A DNA stretch of 64,000 nucleotides, from positions 124,001-188,000 of the forward strand of contig ONBK01000001.1 in the NCBI GenBank assembly GCA_900316055.1, written 5' to 3'. Below are positions 42,328-52,799 of the stretch, one piece after another. Under the pieces are notes generated by a model. That model saw only the letters and a list, made by a program, of their open reading frames with translations. It did not search any database and was not told where the DNA came from. The position numbers and the translations under genes were made by a program. Source of the DNA: an uncultured Bacteroidales bacterium (GTDB lineage Bacteria > Bacteroidota > Bacteroidia > Bacteroidales > P3). The first letter of the stretch is position 1. Each line of letters starts with the position of its first letter.

Positions 42328-45300
42328 ATGAAAAGGATAACCCTGTCTATCATATTACTGATATCCATCGCCTCCACAACGATGGCACAGCACTCTTCTG
42401 TGTTCTCTTCGGGACGCTGGTGGAAACTCTCCGTCACGGCATCGGGCGTTTACCGCATCACCACGGGCGACATTCCCGCGTTGTCGGGCACCCGTGTGGA
42501 CAGCATCGCCGTCTACGGCATGGGAAGTGGCATGCTCTCTGTCTATAACAGCGAGACGTCCACCGATGGCCTCCGCCAGTTGGCCATCGAGGTGAAGGAT
42601 CGCAACGGCAACGGGCTGTTCGATGCCGAGGACGAGATTCTCTTCTACGGCGAAGGGGCCGAGGAGTGGCGCTACAACAGCGGCCTGCAGCGCTGGACCT
42701 TCACCCACCATGCCTACGCTACCGAGAACTGCTATTATCTTACGGCCTCTGCCACCGCGCCCAAACGCATCGCCACCGCCGCACCCGTCAACGCCGACAC
42801 CCTCTTCACCACCCACACTGTCGTGACCCACGTGGACAACGACCTGGTGAACATCTACAAAACCGGCCAGCTGTGGATGGGCGAGAAACTCTCCACCGCT
42901 GTACCGTCGCGCACCTTCGACCTGCACCTGCCGGGTTCGGGTATAAGCAATGTGAAGCTCCGCTGGGCCGTAGCCACCAGCGGCACCCTCTCGGGAGTCT
43001 TCTCCCTCTCTACCAACGGCTACAACCGAGGAGAAGACACCCTTATCTCCAGCAATCCCTACCGCACCATTGTCGATGCCATTCCCGTTGCCTCATCCTC
43101 CTACACCTTCACCCTGAGATTCACCCCTTCCGACAACGGGGGCAGCGGCTACCTCGACTTCATCGAGCTCACCGCCGAGGCCGCGCTCACCTTCAGCGGC
43201 GGCCAACAGTTGATACGCAACGACCGTTTTCTCCACAACAACGTCTCCTTCCGTATGACGCAGACCTCCTCTGCCAGCGCCAGAGTATGGGAGGTGACCG
43301 AAGCTGGACAGGAACGCGAAATGGCGCTCTCCAACAGCACCTGGAGCGATACCACCGGTATCCCGCGCACCTACATTGCTTTCGACGACTACTCCTACCT
43401 CGCGCCCGAAGTCATCACGCCTCTCGACAACCAAGACCTCCACGGCTGTGCTGCCGCCGACCTGGTGATAGTGACCCACCCAACCTTTTTGGAGAATGCC
43501 TCGCGCCTGGCCACACTGCACGAGCTCTTCGACACCCTCAACACCCTGGTGGTCACCGACGCACAGGTATACAACGAGTTTTCCTCCGGCAAGCAGGACC
43601 CCATGGCCATCCGCGCAATGCTGCGCTGGATGAAAGAGCAGTATCCCGCGCGTCCGCCACGCTATTTGGTGCTCTTCGGCAAGGGAAGTTATGACAACCG
43701 CAACCTTCTGGGCAACAATATCCCCACGGTGGTGACCTACGAAACTCCGCTCTCCGTCAAATCCCGGGACGACGACAACAAATCCTACGCCAGCGACGAT
43801 ATGCTGGGCTATCTGGCCCCCGATGCCCAAGGGAGCAGCAGCGAGACCCTCGAAGTCAGCGTGGGACGCCTGCCCGCCAGAGATGTCGAAGAGGCTGCAC
43901 TTATGGTGGACAAGATTGAAGGCTATATCACCCGACGCGACCTGATTGACGAGAACAACCGCGGCGACTGGCGCAATTACGTGGCGCTATTGGCCGATGA
44001 CGCCGACCCCAGCTGTCCCGGCGACAGCCTCTTTGTCCACTCTTCCGAAGTTGTCGCAACCGCCATCAAACAGACCCTGCCACAGATGAATATCGACCGG
44101 CTCTATGCCGATGCCTACCACCAGTCGTCCGGCGCCATCGGTTCCTACTATCCCGACCTCAACAACGCCTTGCGTCAACGCATGAACTACGGATGCCTGC
44201 TGATCAATTACATAGGGCACGGTTCCGAGGCCTATATCGGCACCGAACGTTATATCGAGCCCGCGGATGTCGCCGCCTATAGCAACACCGACCGTCTGCC
44301 TTTGTTCGTCACGAGCACCTGCTCCTACGGCCATTACGACAAACCCGACGAACTCTGCGGTGCCGAAGCCTGCATGCTGGCTCCCGCCGCCGCCATCGGT
44401 GTCATTGCCGCCTCACGTCCCATCAGTCATATTGAACGTTTCAACAAAGACGTGGTGCTTTATGCCCTCGACCCCGCAAACACCATTGGCGACGCCCTGC
44501 GCAAGGCCAAGAACAGAACCTCTGTCCACATGTCCATCGCCCTCATCGGCGACCCCGCCCTGCGTCTGAGCCAACCTACCCACCGCGTCCGCGTGACACA
44601 TATCAACACCACGCCTGTGGACGACACCACCGACATTATGGCCGATGTCCTCAGCCGTGTCACCGTCAGCGGCGAGATACAGGATGCCGACGGGCAACTC
44701 GTCAGCGACTTTGACGGCACCATCTATCCTGTTGTGTACGACCGTGAGATGCGCGCCACCACGTTGGCCAACGACAATCCCGGCACCGAAGTCTCCTTCT
44801 GGCAGCAGAAAACCGTCCTCTACAAAGGCAGCCACTCCGTTAGCGGCGGCCGTTTCGAATACTCGTTCATTGTGCCCATGGATGTCTCTTACCGCTACGA
44901 CTATGCAAAGCTGAGCCACTATGCGAAGAGTCCCTCCGACCACGCCACCGGCAGCTTCACGCACCTGATGCTCGGGGGCATGAGCGACTCGGCCTATGAC
45001 CATGCGGAGCCTCCCGCAATACGTCTTTTCTTGGGAGACACCAACTTCCGTGCCGGAGGACTTACAGGCCCCTCCCCCACCCTGCTGGCTTTGATTACCG
45101 ACTCCGCCGGCATCAATATCGGCACTGGCCTCGGTCACGACATCACTGCCGTTGTCGATGACAATCCCGGAAGTCTCATCGTCCTCAATGACCTCTTCCA
45201 ACCCGACATCGCCGACGGCCGCTGCGGCAGCGTGTCCTATACCTTGCAGGGGCTCGCTCCCGGACGACATACCGTCACCGTCAAAGCATGGAACATCTTC

Positions 45301-45642
45301 GGCCTTTCTTCTTCCGCCACTGTGCCATTCACTGTCCACAGCAACGACACCCTCACCTTCTCCGAACTCACCTGTGCCCCCAACCCCGCCACCACACGGG
45401 CCACCTTCTCGCTCCGCGTCAACAATCCCGCCGACATCCTGTCGGCCGAATTGCAGATATACAACTTCCACGGCCAGCTGCTGTACACCCACACTCCGAC
45501 AGTATCAGCAGGAGCCTTCCTCGTGGGCCCGGTCTACTGGGATGTCTCCTCCGTACCGCCGGGACTCTACCTCGCCCGCATGGTCCTTTCATGCTCCGAC
45601 GGCGAGACCCGACAAGTCACTACAAAATGTATTGTACGCTGA
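42328..45642 (+). CDS. porU: Type IX secretion system sortase PorU (C25 gingipain-like peptidase)
   Basis: The 1104-aa protein has a signal peptide (cleavage near TTMAQ, residue 20). The central C25 peptidase domain has its catalytic His at 631 (YIGHGSEAYIG) and Cys at 665 (FVTSTCSYGHYD). The C terminus ends in an immunoglobulin-like strand set (ELQIYNFHGQLL, GLYLARMVLS). PorU cuts off the C-terminal sorting domain of cargo at the outer surface and attaches it to lipopolysaccharide. porV follows directly. The presence of a type IX cargo (the BspA protein) in the window agrees with this. Confidence 0.92.
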   Translation: MKRITLSIILLISIASTTMAQHSSVFSSGRWWKLSVTASGVYRITTGDIPALSGTRVDSIAVYGMGSGMLSVYNSETSTDGLRQLAIEVKDRNGNGLFDAEDEILFYGEGAEEWRYNSGLQRWTFTHHAYATENCYYLTASATAPKRIATAAPVNADTLFTTHTVVTHVDNDLVNIYKTGQLWMGEKLSTAVPSRTFDLHLPGSGISNVKLRWAVATSGTLSGVFSLSTNGYNRGEDTLISSNPYRTIVDAIPVASSSYTFTLRFTPSDNGGSGYLDFIELTAEAALTFSGGQQLIRNDRFLHNNVSFRMTQTSSASARVWEVTEAGQEREMALSNSTWSDTTGIPRTYIAFDDYSYLAPEVITPLDNQDLHGCAAADLVIVTHPTFLENASRLATLHELFDTLNTLVVTDAQVYNEFSSGKQDPMAIRAMLRWMKEQYPARPPRYLVLFGKGSYDNRNLLGNNIPTVVTYETPLSVKSRDDDNKSYASDDMLGYLAPDAQGSSSETLEVSVGRLPARDVEEAALMVDKIEGYITRRDLIDENNRGDWRNYVALLADDADPSCPGDSLFVHSSEVVATAIKQTLPQMNIDRLYADAYHQSSGAIGSYYPDLNNALRQRMNYGCLLINYIGHGSEAYIGTERYIEPADVAAYSNTDRLPLFVTSTCSYGHYDKPDELCGAEACMLAPAAAIGVIAASRPISHIERFNKDVVLYALDPANTIGDALRKAKNRTSVHMSIALIGDPALRLSQPTHRVRVTHINTTPVDDTTDIMADVLSRVTVSGEIQDADGQLVSDFDGTIYPVVYDREMRATTLANDNPGTEVSFWQQKTVLYKGSHSVSGGRFEYSFIVPMDVSYRYDYAKLSHYAKSPSDHATGSFTHLMLGGMSDSAYDHAEPPAIRLFLGDTNFRAGGLTGPSPTLLALITDSAGINIGTGLGHDITAVVDDNPGSLIVLNDLFQPDIADGRCGSVSYTLQGLAPGRHTVTVKAWNIFGLSSSATVPFTVHSNDTLTFSELTCAPNPATTRATFSLRVNNPADILSAELQIYNFHGQLLYTHTPTVSAGAFLVGPVYWDVSSVPPGLYLARMVLSCSDGETRQVTTKCIVR

Positions 45643-45711
45643 CACAATAAAAAGAATCCTCCAACGTTATAGAGGATAGTTTTAACAGAAAAAAAGATAG
45701 ATTAAGAATAG

Positions 45712-46899
45712 ATGAAGAAACTGATTTCACTGACACTGCTTATGGCCATGGGCGGAATGCTCTGGGCCCAGTCCTCATGGATAGGACAAGATGCCTCGAA
45801 CAAGAATTATATCTCCACCGGCATGCCCATATTGTTGATTGCCCCCGACGCCGTCTCCGCCGCTCTGGGCGACGCCGGCGTAGCCTCTACCCCCGATGCC
45901 TATTCGGCACACTGGAACAACGCCAAGTTTGCCTTCATCGAGAATCAAGCCGGCATCAGCACCACCTACACCCCTTGGCTGCGCAAGTTGCAAGTGGGCG
46001 ACATGAACCTCTTCTACCTCGGTGGTTACTACCGCATCAACAACCGCAGTACCGCTGCTGCCAGCCTCACCTACTTCACCCTGGGAGACATCGACATGAC
46101 CGATATCGACGGACAGAAAATCAACACGCTGCACCCCAACGAATTCGCCATCGATGCCACCTACGCCCTTAAACTCACCGACGACCTCTCCCTCGGTGCC
46201 ACGGGCCGCTATATGCGTTCCGACCTCACCAACGGGCAGACCATCAACGACGGTAGCGGCAACACCGCCACCCAAGCCGCCAACTCTCTCGCTGCCGACA
46301 TCGGACTTTACTTCCAAAAAGGCATCGACAACAATCAGGAATACGCCTTGGGTCTATTCATCTCCAACCTCGGCGCCAAGCTCTCCTACTCCAACGACGA
46401 TAACGACAAAGAGTTCCTTCCCGCCAACCTCCGTTTCGGCGGCCGCTACACCAACCGCATCGACAACTACAATAAAATCTCGGTGCTTCTCGACTTCAAC
46501 AAACTTCTCGTCCCCACACCGCCCTATACCAAGGATGGTGTGACCTACCCTTCGCGCTACGCCAACAACTATGCCGAGTACAACAACATCGGTGTCATAC
46601 AGGGTGCCATCCAGTCGTTCTACGACGCTCCCGGCGGCTTCTCCGAAGAGATGCATGAGGTGCAGATTTCTACAGGTGCCGAATACTGGTATGCCGAAAC
46701 CTTCGCCATCCGCGCCGGTTATTTCTACGAGCATGAGACCAAGGGTGGTCGCCAGTACGCCACCGTGGGTTTTGGTATCCGCTACAACTACTTCTCCGGC
46801 GATTTTGCCTACCTCATCCCCACCACTACCGTTTCCACCAACTCTCTGGCCAATACCATCCGTATCTCCATCGGAATTGATATGAAACCCACGAAGTAA
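45712..46899 (+). CDS. porV: Type IX secretion outer-membrane shuttle PorV (LptO)
   Basis: The 395-aa protein has a signal peptide ending MLWAQ and the PorV/PorQ-type barrel, with PILLIAPDAVSAALGDAGVAS near the N terminus and alternating aromatic strands throughout. PorV receives cargo from the translocon and carries it to PorU. The gene lies 69 bp downstream of porU. A 7-bp repeat array fills the gap to ispF. Confidence 0.92.
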   Translation: MKKLISLTLLMAMGGMLWAQSSWIGQDASNKNYISTGMPILLIAPDAVSAALGDAGVASTPDAYSAHWNNAKFAFIENQAGISTTYTPWLRKLQVGDMNLFYLGGYYRINNRSTAAASLTYFTLGDIDMTDIDGQKINTLHPNEFAIDATYALKLTDDLSLGATGRYMRSDLTNGQTINDGSGNTATQAANSLAADIGLYFQKGIDNNQEYALGLFISNLGAKLSYSNDDNDKEFLPANLRFGGRYTNRIDNYNKISVLLDFNKLLVPTPPYTKDGVTYPSRYANNYAEYNNIGVIQGAIQSFYDAPGGFSEEMHEVQISTGAEYWYAETFAIRAGYFYEHETKGGRQYATVGFGIRYNYFSGDFAYLIPTTTVSTNSLANTIRISIGIDMKPTK

Positions 46900-46950
46900 A
46901 GTTTAAAGTTTAAGGGTTAAAGTTTAAAGTTTAAGGTTTAAGGTTTAAAG
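46896..46950. repeat. 7-bp repeats between porV and ispF
   Basis: AAAGTTT, AAGGGTT and AAGGTTT units fill the gap, beginning at the porV stop codon. The TTTAAAG units place TAA on both strands. Confidence 0.85.
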
Positions 46951-46956
46951 AATTCT

Positions 46957-47427
46957 ATGATACGCATTGGGACAGGATATGACGTTCATCGTCTCCAAGA
47001 GGGTCTTCCTCTGTGGATTGGAGGTGTGCGTATTGAGCACACCCATGGTCTTCTGGGACACAGCGACGCCGATGTGCTGCTCCATGCCATCTGCGATGCC
47101 CTCCTTGGGGCTGCCGCTTTGGGCGACATCGGCAAGCATTTCCCCGACACCGACCCCGCCTACAAAGGCATTAACAGCCTCAAACTGTTGGCACATGTAG
47201 GCACTTTGCTGAAAGAGCACGGTTACTCTGTAGGCAATATCGACAGCACCGTTGTTGCGCAGCGTCCCAAGATGGCTCCCCATATCCATCAGATGCGGCA
47301 GAACATCGCCGATACCCTCGGCATCAGCGTCGACCAGGTATCGGTGAAAGCCACTACCACCGAGCGCCTCGGATTCGAGGGCCGCGAAGAAGGAATCAGT
47401 GCCCAAGCTGTGGCGCTGCTAGTATAA
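46957..47427 (+). CDS. ispF: 2-C-methyl-D-erythritol 2,4-cyclodiphosphate synthase
   Basis: The 156-aa protein has the family motifs GTGYDVHRL, with the first metal-binding Asp/His, [29 protein letters not shown], and [21 protein letters not shown]. It forms the cyclic diphosphate intermediate in the non-mevalonate isoprenoid pathway. It is followed by clpS. The separating gap has a short CTAGTGAAA repeat. Confidence 0.97.
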   Translation: MIRIGTGYDVHRLQEGLPLWIGGVRIEHTHGLLGHSDADVLLHAICDALLGAAALGDIGKHFPDTDPAYKGINSLKLLAHVGTLLKEHGYSVGNIDSTVVAQRPKMAPHIHQMRQNIADTLGISVDQVSVKATTTERLGFEGREEGISAQAVALLV

Positions 47428-47464
47428 CTAGTGAAACTAGTGGAACTAGAAGACCAGAAGAAGA

Positions 47465-47752
47465 ATGGAAGAAAACAAGCCCTACATATCACCCCAAGCA
47501 GACGACGAAGCCACCGTATTAGAAGACAACGGCTGCTCACTGGTGCTTTGGAACGACGATGTCCACACTTTCGACTACGTCATCAAGGCGCTTGTCGACA
47601 TCTGCCGACATACCACCGAGCAGGCCGAACAATGTGCCATCCTCGTGCATTGCCACGGGAAATGCACCATCAAACATGGCTCCTACACCGAACTTCTCCC
47701 CATGCACACTGCTCTGCTGAACAAACAACTGACCAGTGAGATTGTTGAATAG
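47465..47752 (+). CDS. clpS: ATP-dependent Clp protease adaptor ClpS
   Basis: The 95-aa protein has the ClpS core, LVLWNDDVHTFDYVIKALVDI, with NDD as in the N-degron-binding pocket, followed by the HCHGKCTIKHGSYTELLPMH segment. It hands N-end-rule substrates to ClpA-type unfoldases. It lies between ispF and the nfeD-floA pair. Confidence 0.88.
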   Translation: MEENKPYISPQADDEATVLEDNGCSLVLWNDDVHTFDYVIKALVDICRHTTEQAEQCAILVHCHGKCTIKHGSYTELLPMHTALLNKQLTSEIVE

Positions 47753-47767
47753 AAAAATATTATCACA

Positions 47768-48253
47768 ATGAATACAGCTTTGATTATCATTATCCTGATT
47801 CTGGGTGTTGCGTTGCTGGCACTTGAGATTGTGGCATTGCCCGGTGGTGTCGCCGGATTCTTCGGCGTGGGACTCATCGGTGTGGGTGTATGGCAGAGCT
47901 ACGGCCAATTTGGCAACAACGTGGGTACTATCATCCTTATCTGCGCCATTGCACTTTGCATCCTCATGCTGATTCTTTTCATGAAAGCGAAAACATGGAA
48001 ACGTTTCAGTCTCAACGAGGAGGTGGATAGCAAGGTGAACCAGTTAGAGCCTGCCGTGAAAGCAGGCTCCCGTGGGGTCACTATCTCACGTCTCGCCCCC
48101 ACAGGGAAAGCCCTCATCGACGGTGAACAGATGGAAGTCCATGCCGTCAACAAATTCATTGACCCCGACCGACCCATCGAGGTGGTCGGCATCGAAGGTT
48201 ACCGCATCGATGTAGTGGAAACCAATGACAACCGATTCGAAAATTGTAATTAA
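47768..48253 (+). CDS. NfeD-like membrane protein
   Basis: The 161-aa protein has two or three N-terminal membrane segments (about 3-75, including LEIVALPGGVAGFFGVGLIGVG) and a C-terminal OB-fold-like domain (residues about 95-155, with GVTISRLAPTGKALIDGEQMEV). This is the short NfeD form, usually encoded with flotillin-like proteins, as here. Confidence 0.88.
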   Translation: MNTALIIIILILGVALLALEIVALPGGVAGFFGVGLIGVGVWQSYGQFGNNVGTIILICAIALCILMLILFMKAKTWKRFSLNEEVDSKVNQLEPAVKAGSRGVTISRLAPTGKALIDGEQMEVHAVNKFIDPDRPIEVVGIEGYRIDVVETNDNRFENCN

Positions 48254-48272
48254 CAACTAAAATTATAGCCTT

Positions 48273-49265
48273 ATGACTGAAACAATGATTATCATTGGAG
48301 TGTGCTTTGTAGCCCTCGTCCTTTTCCTTTATTTAGTGCCTATTGGAATTTGGTTCCAGGCTCTCATCTCGGGTGTCCACACCTCGCTGGTGCAGCTCAT
48401 CTTCATGCGCTTCCGTAAAGTGCCTCCCACGGTCATCGTCAACAACATGATTTCAGCCACCAAGGCAGGCCTGCAACTCAAACAGAACGACCTTGAAGCC
48501 CACTATCTGGCTGGTGGTCATGTCAACTCTGTTGTCAACGCTCTCATCAGCGCCGACAAGGCCAACATGAATCTTGATTTCAAGACTGCCACCGCCATCG
48601 ACCTCGCTGGCCGCGACGTGCTCAAAGCCGTGCAGACCTCCGTCAACCCCAAAGTCATTGACACTCCCCCTGTGGCCGCCGTTGCAAAAGATGGTATCCA
48701 GCTTATCGCCAAAGCCCGTGTCACCGTGCGTACCAACATCAAACAGCTCGTTGGCGGTGCCGGAGAAGAGACCATTCTCGCCCGTGTCGGTGAAGGTATC
48801 GTGACCTCCATCGGCTCGGCTACCAGCCACAAACAGGTGCTTGAGAATCCCGACAGCATCTCCAAGCTCGTCCTTACCAAAGGCCTCGACAGCGGCACCG
48901 CTTTCGAAATTCTCTCCATCGACATCGCTGATATCGATGTGGGTAAGAACATCGGTGCGCAGCTGCAGATGGACCAGGCCAACGCCGACAAGAACATCGC
49001 TCAAGCCAAGGCTGAGGAGCGCCGCGCTATGGCTGTCGCTTCCGAGCAGGAGATGAAAGCCAAAGCCCAGGAAGCTCGTGCCAAAGTCATCATGGCCGAG
49101 GCCGAAGTGCCGCTGGCTATGGCCGAAGCTTTCCGCAACGGCAACCTCGGCATCATGGACTACTATCGCATGAAGAATATCCAAGCCGATACAGACATGC
49201 GCGCCTCCATCGCCACGCCGCAGGGTACTCCCAAACCCAACACCAACAAGCCATTAGACAAATAA
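48273..49265 (+). CDS. floA: Flotillin-like protein FloA (YqfA family)
   Basis: The 330-aa protein has an N-terminal membrane segment (about 6-27), then a SPFH-like domain, a helical Ala/Glu-rich region ([21 protein letters not shown] near 240), and a C-terminal segment with [20 protein letters not shown]. It organises functional membrane microdomains. The upstream gene encodes its usual partner NfeD. Confidence 0.92.
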   Translation: MTETMIIIGVCFVALVLFLYLVPIGIWFQALISGVHTSLVQLIFMRFRKVPPTVIVNNMISATKAGLQLKQNDLEAHYLAGGHVNSVVNALISADKANMNLDFKTATAIDLAGRDVLKAVQTSVNPKVIDTPPVAAVAKDGIQLIAKARVTVRTNIKQLVGGAGEETILARVGEGIVTSIGSATSHKQVLENPDSISKLVLTKGLDSGTAFEILSIDIADIDVGKNIGAQLQMDQANADKNIAQAKAEERRAMAVASEQEMKAKAQEARAKVIMAEAEVPLAMAEAFRNGNLGIMDYYRMKNIQADTDMRASIATPQGTPKPNTNKPLDK

Positions 49266-49280
49266 TTAATACTACCGACC

Positions 49281-49865
49281 ATGTTTAAAAGTAGCAAAAT
49301 CAGTCTTATCATCCGAGGCATCCTATTCTCTGCTTTAGGAATCGTCTGCTTCTGTTTCCCGGTGGACACGATGGCTCTTTTTGCCAAGATTGCTGGTATT
49401 GTGATAGTCATCACGGGAGTTGTATTCTTCTTTCTCGAATACAAGACAGCTGCCCGCAGCCTTGAAACGATGCGTATCTCTGCATCGTTACTGATGGTCG
49501 CACTTGGTGCTCTTATCATCATCCACCCCGAAATTATAGCCATTCTCCTCGGAATCTTCATTCTCTTTGAAGGCATCGACTTTACTTTCAACACCATCAA
49601 ATACTTCCGTGCCGGTGCCAAAGGCTGGTGGCTTATGCTCTTGTTCGGAGTGATTGTCATTGTTTTCGGCTTTTGGAGCATCTTTGTTCCTGAAATCACA
49701 GCCTCCACGCTGAGTATTCTCTTTGGCATTGCTTTCCTCAGCATTGGTATCGCCAGTTTCACCGGACTTGCCGGTCTGCGTCTTGTGGAAGACTACCTCG
49801 AAGCTTCCCGCAAAGCCATTGAAGAAAAAAGTGGAGAGTATGTCGAAACAGAAATTGTGGAATAA
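49281..49865 (+). CDS. DUF308/HdeD-like membrane protein
   Basis: The 194-aa protein has about six membrane segments in repeated pairs (for example IIRGILFSALGIVCF, IAGIVIVITGVVFFFLEY, LLMVALGALIII), matching HdeD/DUF308 proteins, followed by a charged tail (EDYLEASRKAIEEKSGEY). It lies 15 bp after floA and is probably co-transcribed. Function unknown. Confidence 0.8.
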   Translation: MFKSSKISLIIRGILFSALGIVCFCFPVDTMALFAKIAGIVIVITGVVFFFLEYKTAARSLETMRISASLLMVALGALIIIHPEIIAILLGIFILFEGIDFTFNTIKYFRAGAKGWWLMLLFGVIVIVFGFWSIFVPEITASTLSILFGIAFLSIGIASFTGLAGLRLVEDYLEASRKAIEEKSGEYVETEIVE

Positions 49866-49883
49866 TAACTAAAATTGATTAAC

Positions 49884-50609
49884 ATGAGAAAAAACATTAT
49901 GACGCTTGCAGCTGTCTTTTGCTGCACCTTGTTCACAACGATGTTCGTCTCCTGCGAAAAAGAAGAAATAAATTTAACAGCCTATGGCTATGATGCTAAT
50001 CTCATTTGGTTTACAGACGATTATGTATCGGACGAAAACAAAGCCATCCTTGCCGCTTTTAAACAAATCTTTGGTAACACCGAAAATATTATTAAACAAT
50101 ATTCCAGCATCCAAGATGATAGAATAAAAGAGGAATGTGAAGCCCTCAAAACCCGGTTCTCCAATCTTCAGAGCACCTTACTTACCTACAACCTCATTCG
50201 CTACACTTTCGATAATACTGGTCGAAAGCAAGACACTATCGCCACCTATTTCTTTGGTCGCGCCTCAACGGGAACCCGATATGCCAAATACAAATATGAA
50301 TCCTACCAACATGATTTCTTGACACAGCTCAGATCTGTCCGGGATTCCATCGGAGAGGCTCTCTACACTGGCACCTTCAACACCTTCAAAAACATTAGCA
50401 GAGCATTCAACCACCATCTCAATCCCTACACCTCGCATTATAATCCAGAAGTTGAGTCTACTCAGCGTGTCACTCAAATGTGCGACTCCATCTTCGATGC
50501 CCACCAGAATGACACCATGGCCCTCCCCATTCACTTCACAGTTGATAAAATCGATGTATTCCACCAGTCTTCTCAACTCTGGGACAGAACACTCCCTGCC
50601 AATATGTAA
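49884..50609 (+). CDS. Hypothetical lipoprotein
   Basis: The 241-aa protein starts at the ATG at 49884 (MRKNIMTLAAVFCC) and has a lipobox (FVSC, Cys near residue 24). The remainder is helical and rich in Tyr, Phe and charged residues, with no family I recognise. The gene is more AT-rich than its neighbours. It ends in a strong bidirectional terminator shared with the convergent panB gene. Confidence 0.7.
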   Translation: MRKNIMTLAAVFCCTLFTTMFVSCEKEEINLTAYGYDANLIWFTDDYVSDENKAILAAFKQIFGNTENIIKQYSSIQDDRIKEECEALKTRFSNLQSTLLTYNLIRYTFDNTGRKQDTIATYFFGRASTGTRYAKYKYESYQHDFLTQLRSVRDSIGEALYTGTFNTFKNISRAFNHHLNPYTSHYNPEVESTQRVTQMCDSIFDAHQNDTMALPIHFTVDKIDVFHQSSQLWDRTLPANM

Positions 50610-50626
50610 ATAACTGACATACATAT

Positions 50627-50658
50627 AAAGAGGACACTCCATTACGAGTGTCCTCTTT
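50627..50658. terminator. Bidirectional terminator between the lipoprotein and panB
   Basis: A 13-bp perfect stem (AAAGAGGACACTC) with a 6-nt loop and T tracts on both strands lies between two convergent genes. Confidence 0.9.
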
Positions 50659-50685
50659 ATTATTTATGGTTAATGAAATAATATG

Positions 50686-51504
50686 CTAGTATTGCTCTTT
50701 ATTGTTGGGGAAGTCTCCTGATTTGACATCAGAAATATAATGGCGGATAGCGTTAGAGATATCCTCGCCGAAGGTGCCATAGGTGCGGAGGTAACGAGGC
50801 TTGAACTGCTGGGTGATACCGAGCATGTCCTGCAACACGAGGACTTGTCCATCGGTGGCGGAGCCGGCACCGATACCTATGGTGGGGATTTTGAGTTCTG
50901 CGGTGACCTCTCCAGCCAACTTGGCAGGGATTTTCTCCAGAACAATAGCAAAACACCCTGCCTCTTGAAGGATAAACGCATCTTTCTTCACTTGATCAGC
51001 CTCCTCTTTTTCGGTAGCACGCACGGCATAGGTGCCAAATTTATTGATGCTCTGAGGTGTGAGACCGAGGTGTCCCATTACGGGGATGCCGGCCGAAAGA
51101 ATGCGCTGAATACTCTCGAGGATTTCCTCACCACCCTCCATCTTGATGGCATCAGCGCCGGTCTCCTTCATGATGCGAATGGCACTAGCCAAAGCCTGTT
51201 TGGAGTTGCCCTGGTAAGTGCCGAAAGGCATGTCAACGACGACAAGTGCACGCTTCATGGCCTTGACCACCGAAGCGGCATATATAATCATCTCATCGAG
51301 AGTGATGGGCAACGTGGTCTTGTGACCCTCCATCACATTGGCGGCGGAATCGCCCACCAGCACCACATCAATCTTAGCGCTCTCAAGGAGCGAGGCCATG
51401 GAGTAGTCGTAGGCGGTGAGCATGGCGATTTTCTCGCCATGGAGTTTCATATTCTGCAGGACACGCGTAGTGACCTTGGTGACATCGGTTTGTAAGTATG
51501 CCAT
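50686..51504 (-). CDS. panB: 3-methyl-2-oxobutanoate hydroxymethyltransferase
   Basis: The 272-aa protein matches PanB of pantothenate biosynthesis: [36 protein letters not shown] with the metal-binding Asp, [18 protein letters not shown], and [15 protein letters not shown]. Family members are active as decamers and use methylenetetrahydrofolate. Neighbours do not share the pathway. Confidence 0.96.
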   Translation of the reverse strand: MAYLQTDVTKVTTRVLQNMKLHGEKIAMLTAYDYSMASLLESAKIDVVLVGDSAANVMEGHKTTLPITLDEMIIYAASVVKAMKRALVVVDMPFGTYQGNSKQALASAIRIMKETGADAIKMEGGEEILESIQRILSAGIPVMGHLGLTPQSINKFGTYAVRATEKEEADQVKKDAFILQEAGCFAIVLEKIPAKLAGEVTAELKIPTIGIGAGSATDGQVLVLQDMLGITQQFKPRYLRTYGTFGEDISNAIRHYISDVKSGDFPNNKEQY

Positions 51505-51533
51505 TATTTTCGGTTTTACTTTATTTCAAAAGA

Positions 51534-52799
51534 TTAGTCTTCGATGATTTCCTCACCTTTCAGCTCTTTCTTTTCTGAGGGTTTTTTGAAATCTTCTTCC
51601 TGTTCGGGAACAATACGAAAGAGGTTGCGCAACGCTTTCTTGAGTTCATACTGTCCATGCTTATCAACACGATAAGCCACAAAGAAACGCTTGCCCACAG
51701 CAAATGCTGCTGCTTCCGTAGGAGAATCTACTTCATAAAAATAATCCTTCAACTCTTTCTCCTGAATACGCTTGCCCAGATAGATGGTATCGAACTGGTC
51801 AACACTGATGGGCGCCTGTAACACCAAATCGCCCTTACCGGGCAATTTGCGTGTAGGTAACGCCTTGTATTCAATTCCTCGCGTAGTCTTCACCTTGGCA
51901 AAAAACTTCAGTTTCGAAGCCAACTGTTCCGGTGTTGCGGGAATGCGAACAAACACAGAGTCTTTTTGTTCCAACTCACACTCATCGGCACCACGGCCAA
52001 AGTTGCTCTTCACAATAATATATCCTGCCTGAACAAGTATCTGCTTAGGATGCGGAATAAGTTTGTAACGTTCTACCGTCTGACGATAGTCAAGATGGTC
52101 GTCGACGGATATTTGCAAACCTCCTGGGCAGGTATCCTTGGTACCTGCCACCGAATATACCGAGCCGCGGACAAGGAAGAGGGTAGCATAATAGCCACGC
52201 ACCAGACTATCTTCTGAAGGCATAAAGCATCCACGCGCCGTACCCACGCATTCGTCGGGGTCATTCTTGAAAGTGACCAACACAGAATTTTCCAACGGGA
52301 TAGTTTTGTTGAGCAAACGGCGTGCTTCCGGCAATTCGCTGTAATTGTATACAGCCGTAGACGTCGGTACCTCAAAACGAAGAGTCTCCACGGTATCTCC
52401 GTGACACGAGCAGCGAATAGGGTTATGCGCCATACGTATGGGGAAAGGGGCATAACTGCGCATAGCAAAATAGCGCACTACACCGTCCACGCGACGTTGA
52501 CCCAGAGAGTCATCTCCGTTACCATAGCTCTCCACAGTCATCGTGTAATAGTTGGGATTCTCAATATCGAAAGCTATGCGATAGGCCGAATCAAGGAGGT
52601 CAAGGTCGTTCACAGAATAAGAAGAATCGTTGCCTTGATAACACAGCAACAATTGAAATGTCGGCGGATTGGTCAATGCCTTCTGCATGTTCTTCACCGG
52701 CTTGGCCGAAGGGATATAAAGACCCGACTGTCCCAAAACAGGTGAAAGGAGAAATGTGAATGGTGAAAGCAGGGCAAACGCCAACAGGAGCCGTTTCAT
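51534..52799 (-). CDS. Secreted protein of unknown function (421 aa)
   Basis: It has a signal peptide ending near SPVLGQ (1-24), whose core is encoded by TTTCACC-type 7-bp repeats. The mature part is mixed alpha/beta with Cys residues at CYQGN, NPIRCSCHGD, DECVGTARGCF and TKDTCPGG, which might pair outside the cytoplasm. The C terminus is strongly charged (KKPSEKKELKGEEIIED). I recognise no family. The start codon overlaps the moxR stop by 4 bp, and the cluster with moxR and folding factors suggests envelope assembly or quality control. Confidence 0.75.
   Translation of the reverse strand: MKRLLLAFALLSPFTFLLSPVLGQSGLYIPSAKPVKNMQKALTNPPTFQLLLCYQGNDSSYSVNDLDLLDSAYRIAFDIENPNYYTMTVESYGNGDDSLGQRRVDGVVRYFAMRSYAPFPIRMAHNPIRCSCHGDTVETLRFEVPTSTAVYNYSELPEARRLLNKTIPLENSVLVTFKNDPDECVGTARGCFMPSEDSLVRGYYATLFLVRGSVYSVAGTKDTCPGGLQISVDDHLDYRQTVERYKLIPHPKQILVQAGYIIVKSNFGRGADECELEQKDSVFVRIPATPEQLASKLKFFAKVKTTRGIEYKALPTRKLPGKGDLVLQAPISVDQFDTIYLGKRIQEKELKDYFYEVDSPTEAAAFAVGKRFFVAYRVDKHGQYELKKALRNLFRIVPEQEEDFKKPSEKKELKGEEIIED

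Noticed and set aside
42080-42328. N-terminal extension of the CAAX protease
   Set aside because: It translates tRNA-Arg (the typical VVQLNRTSDS false peptide).
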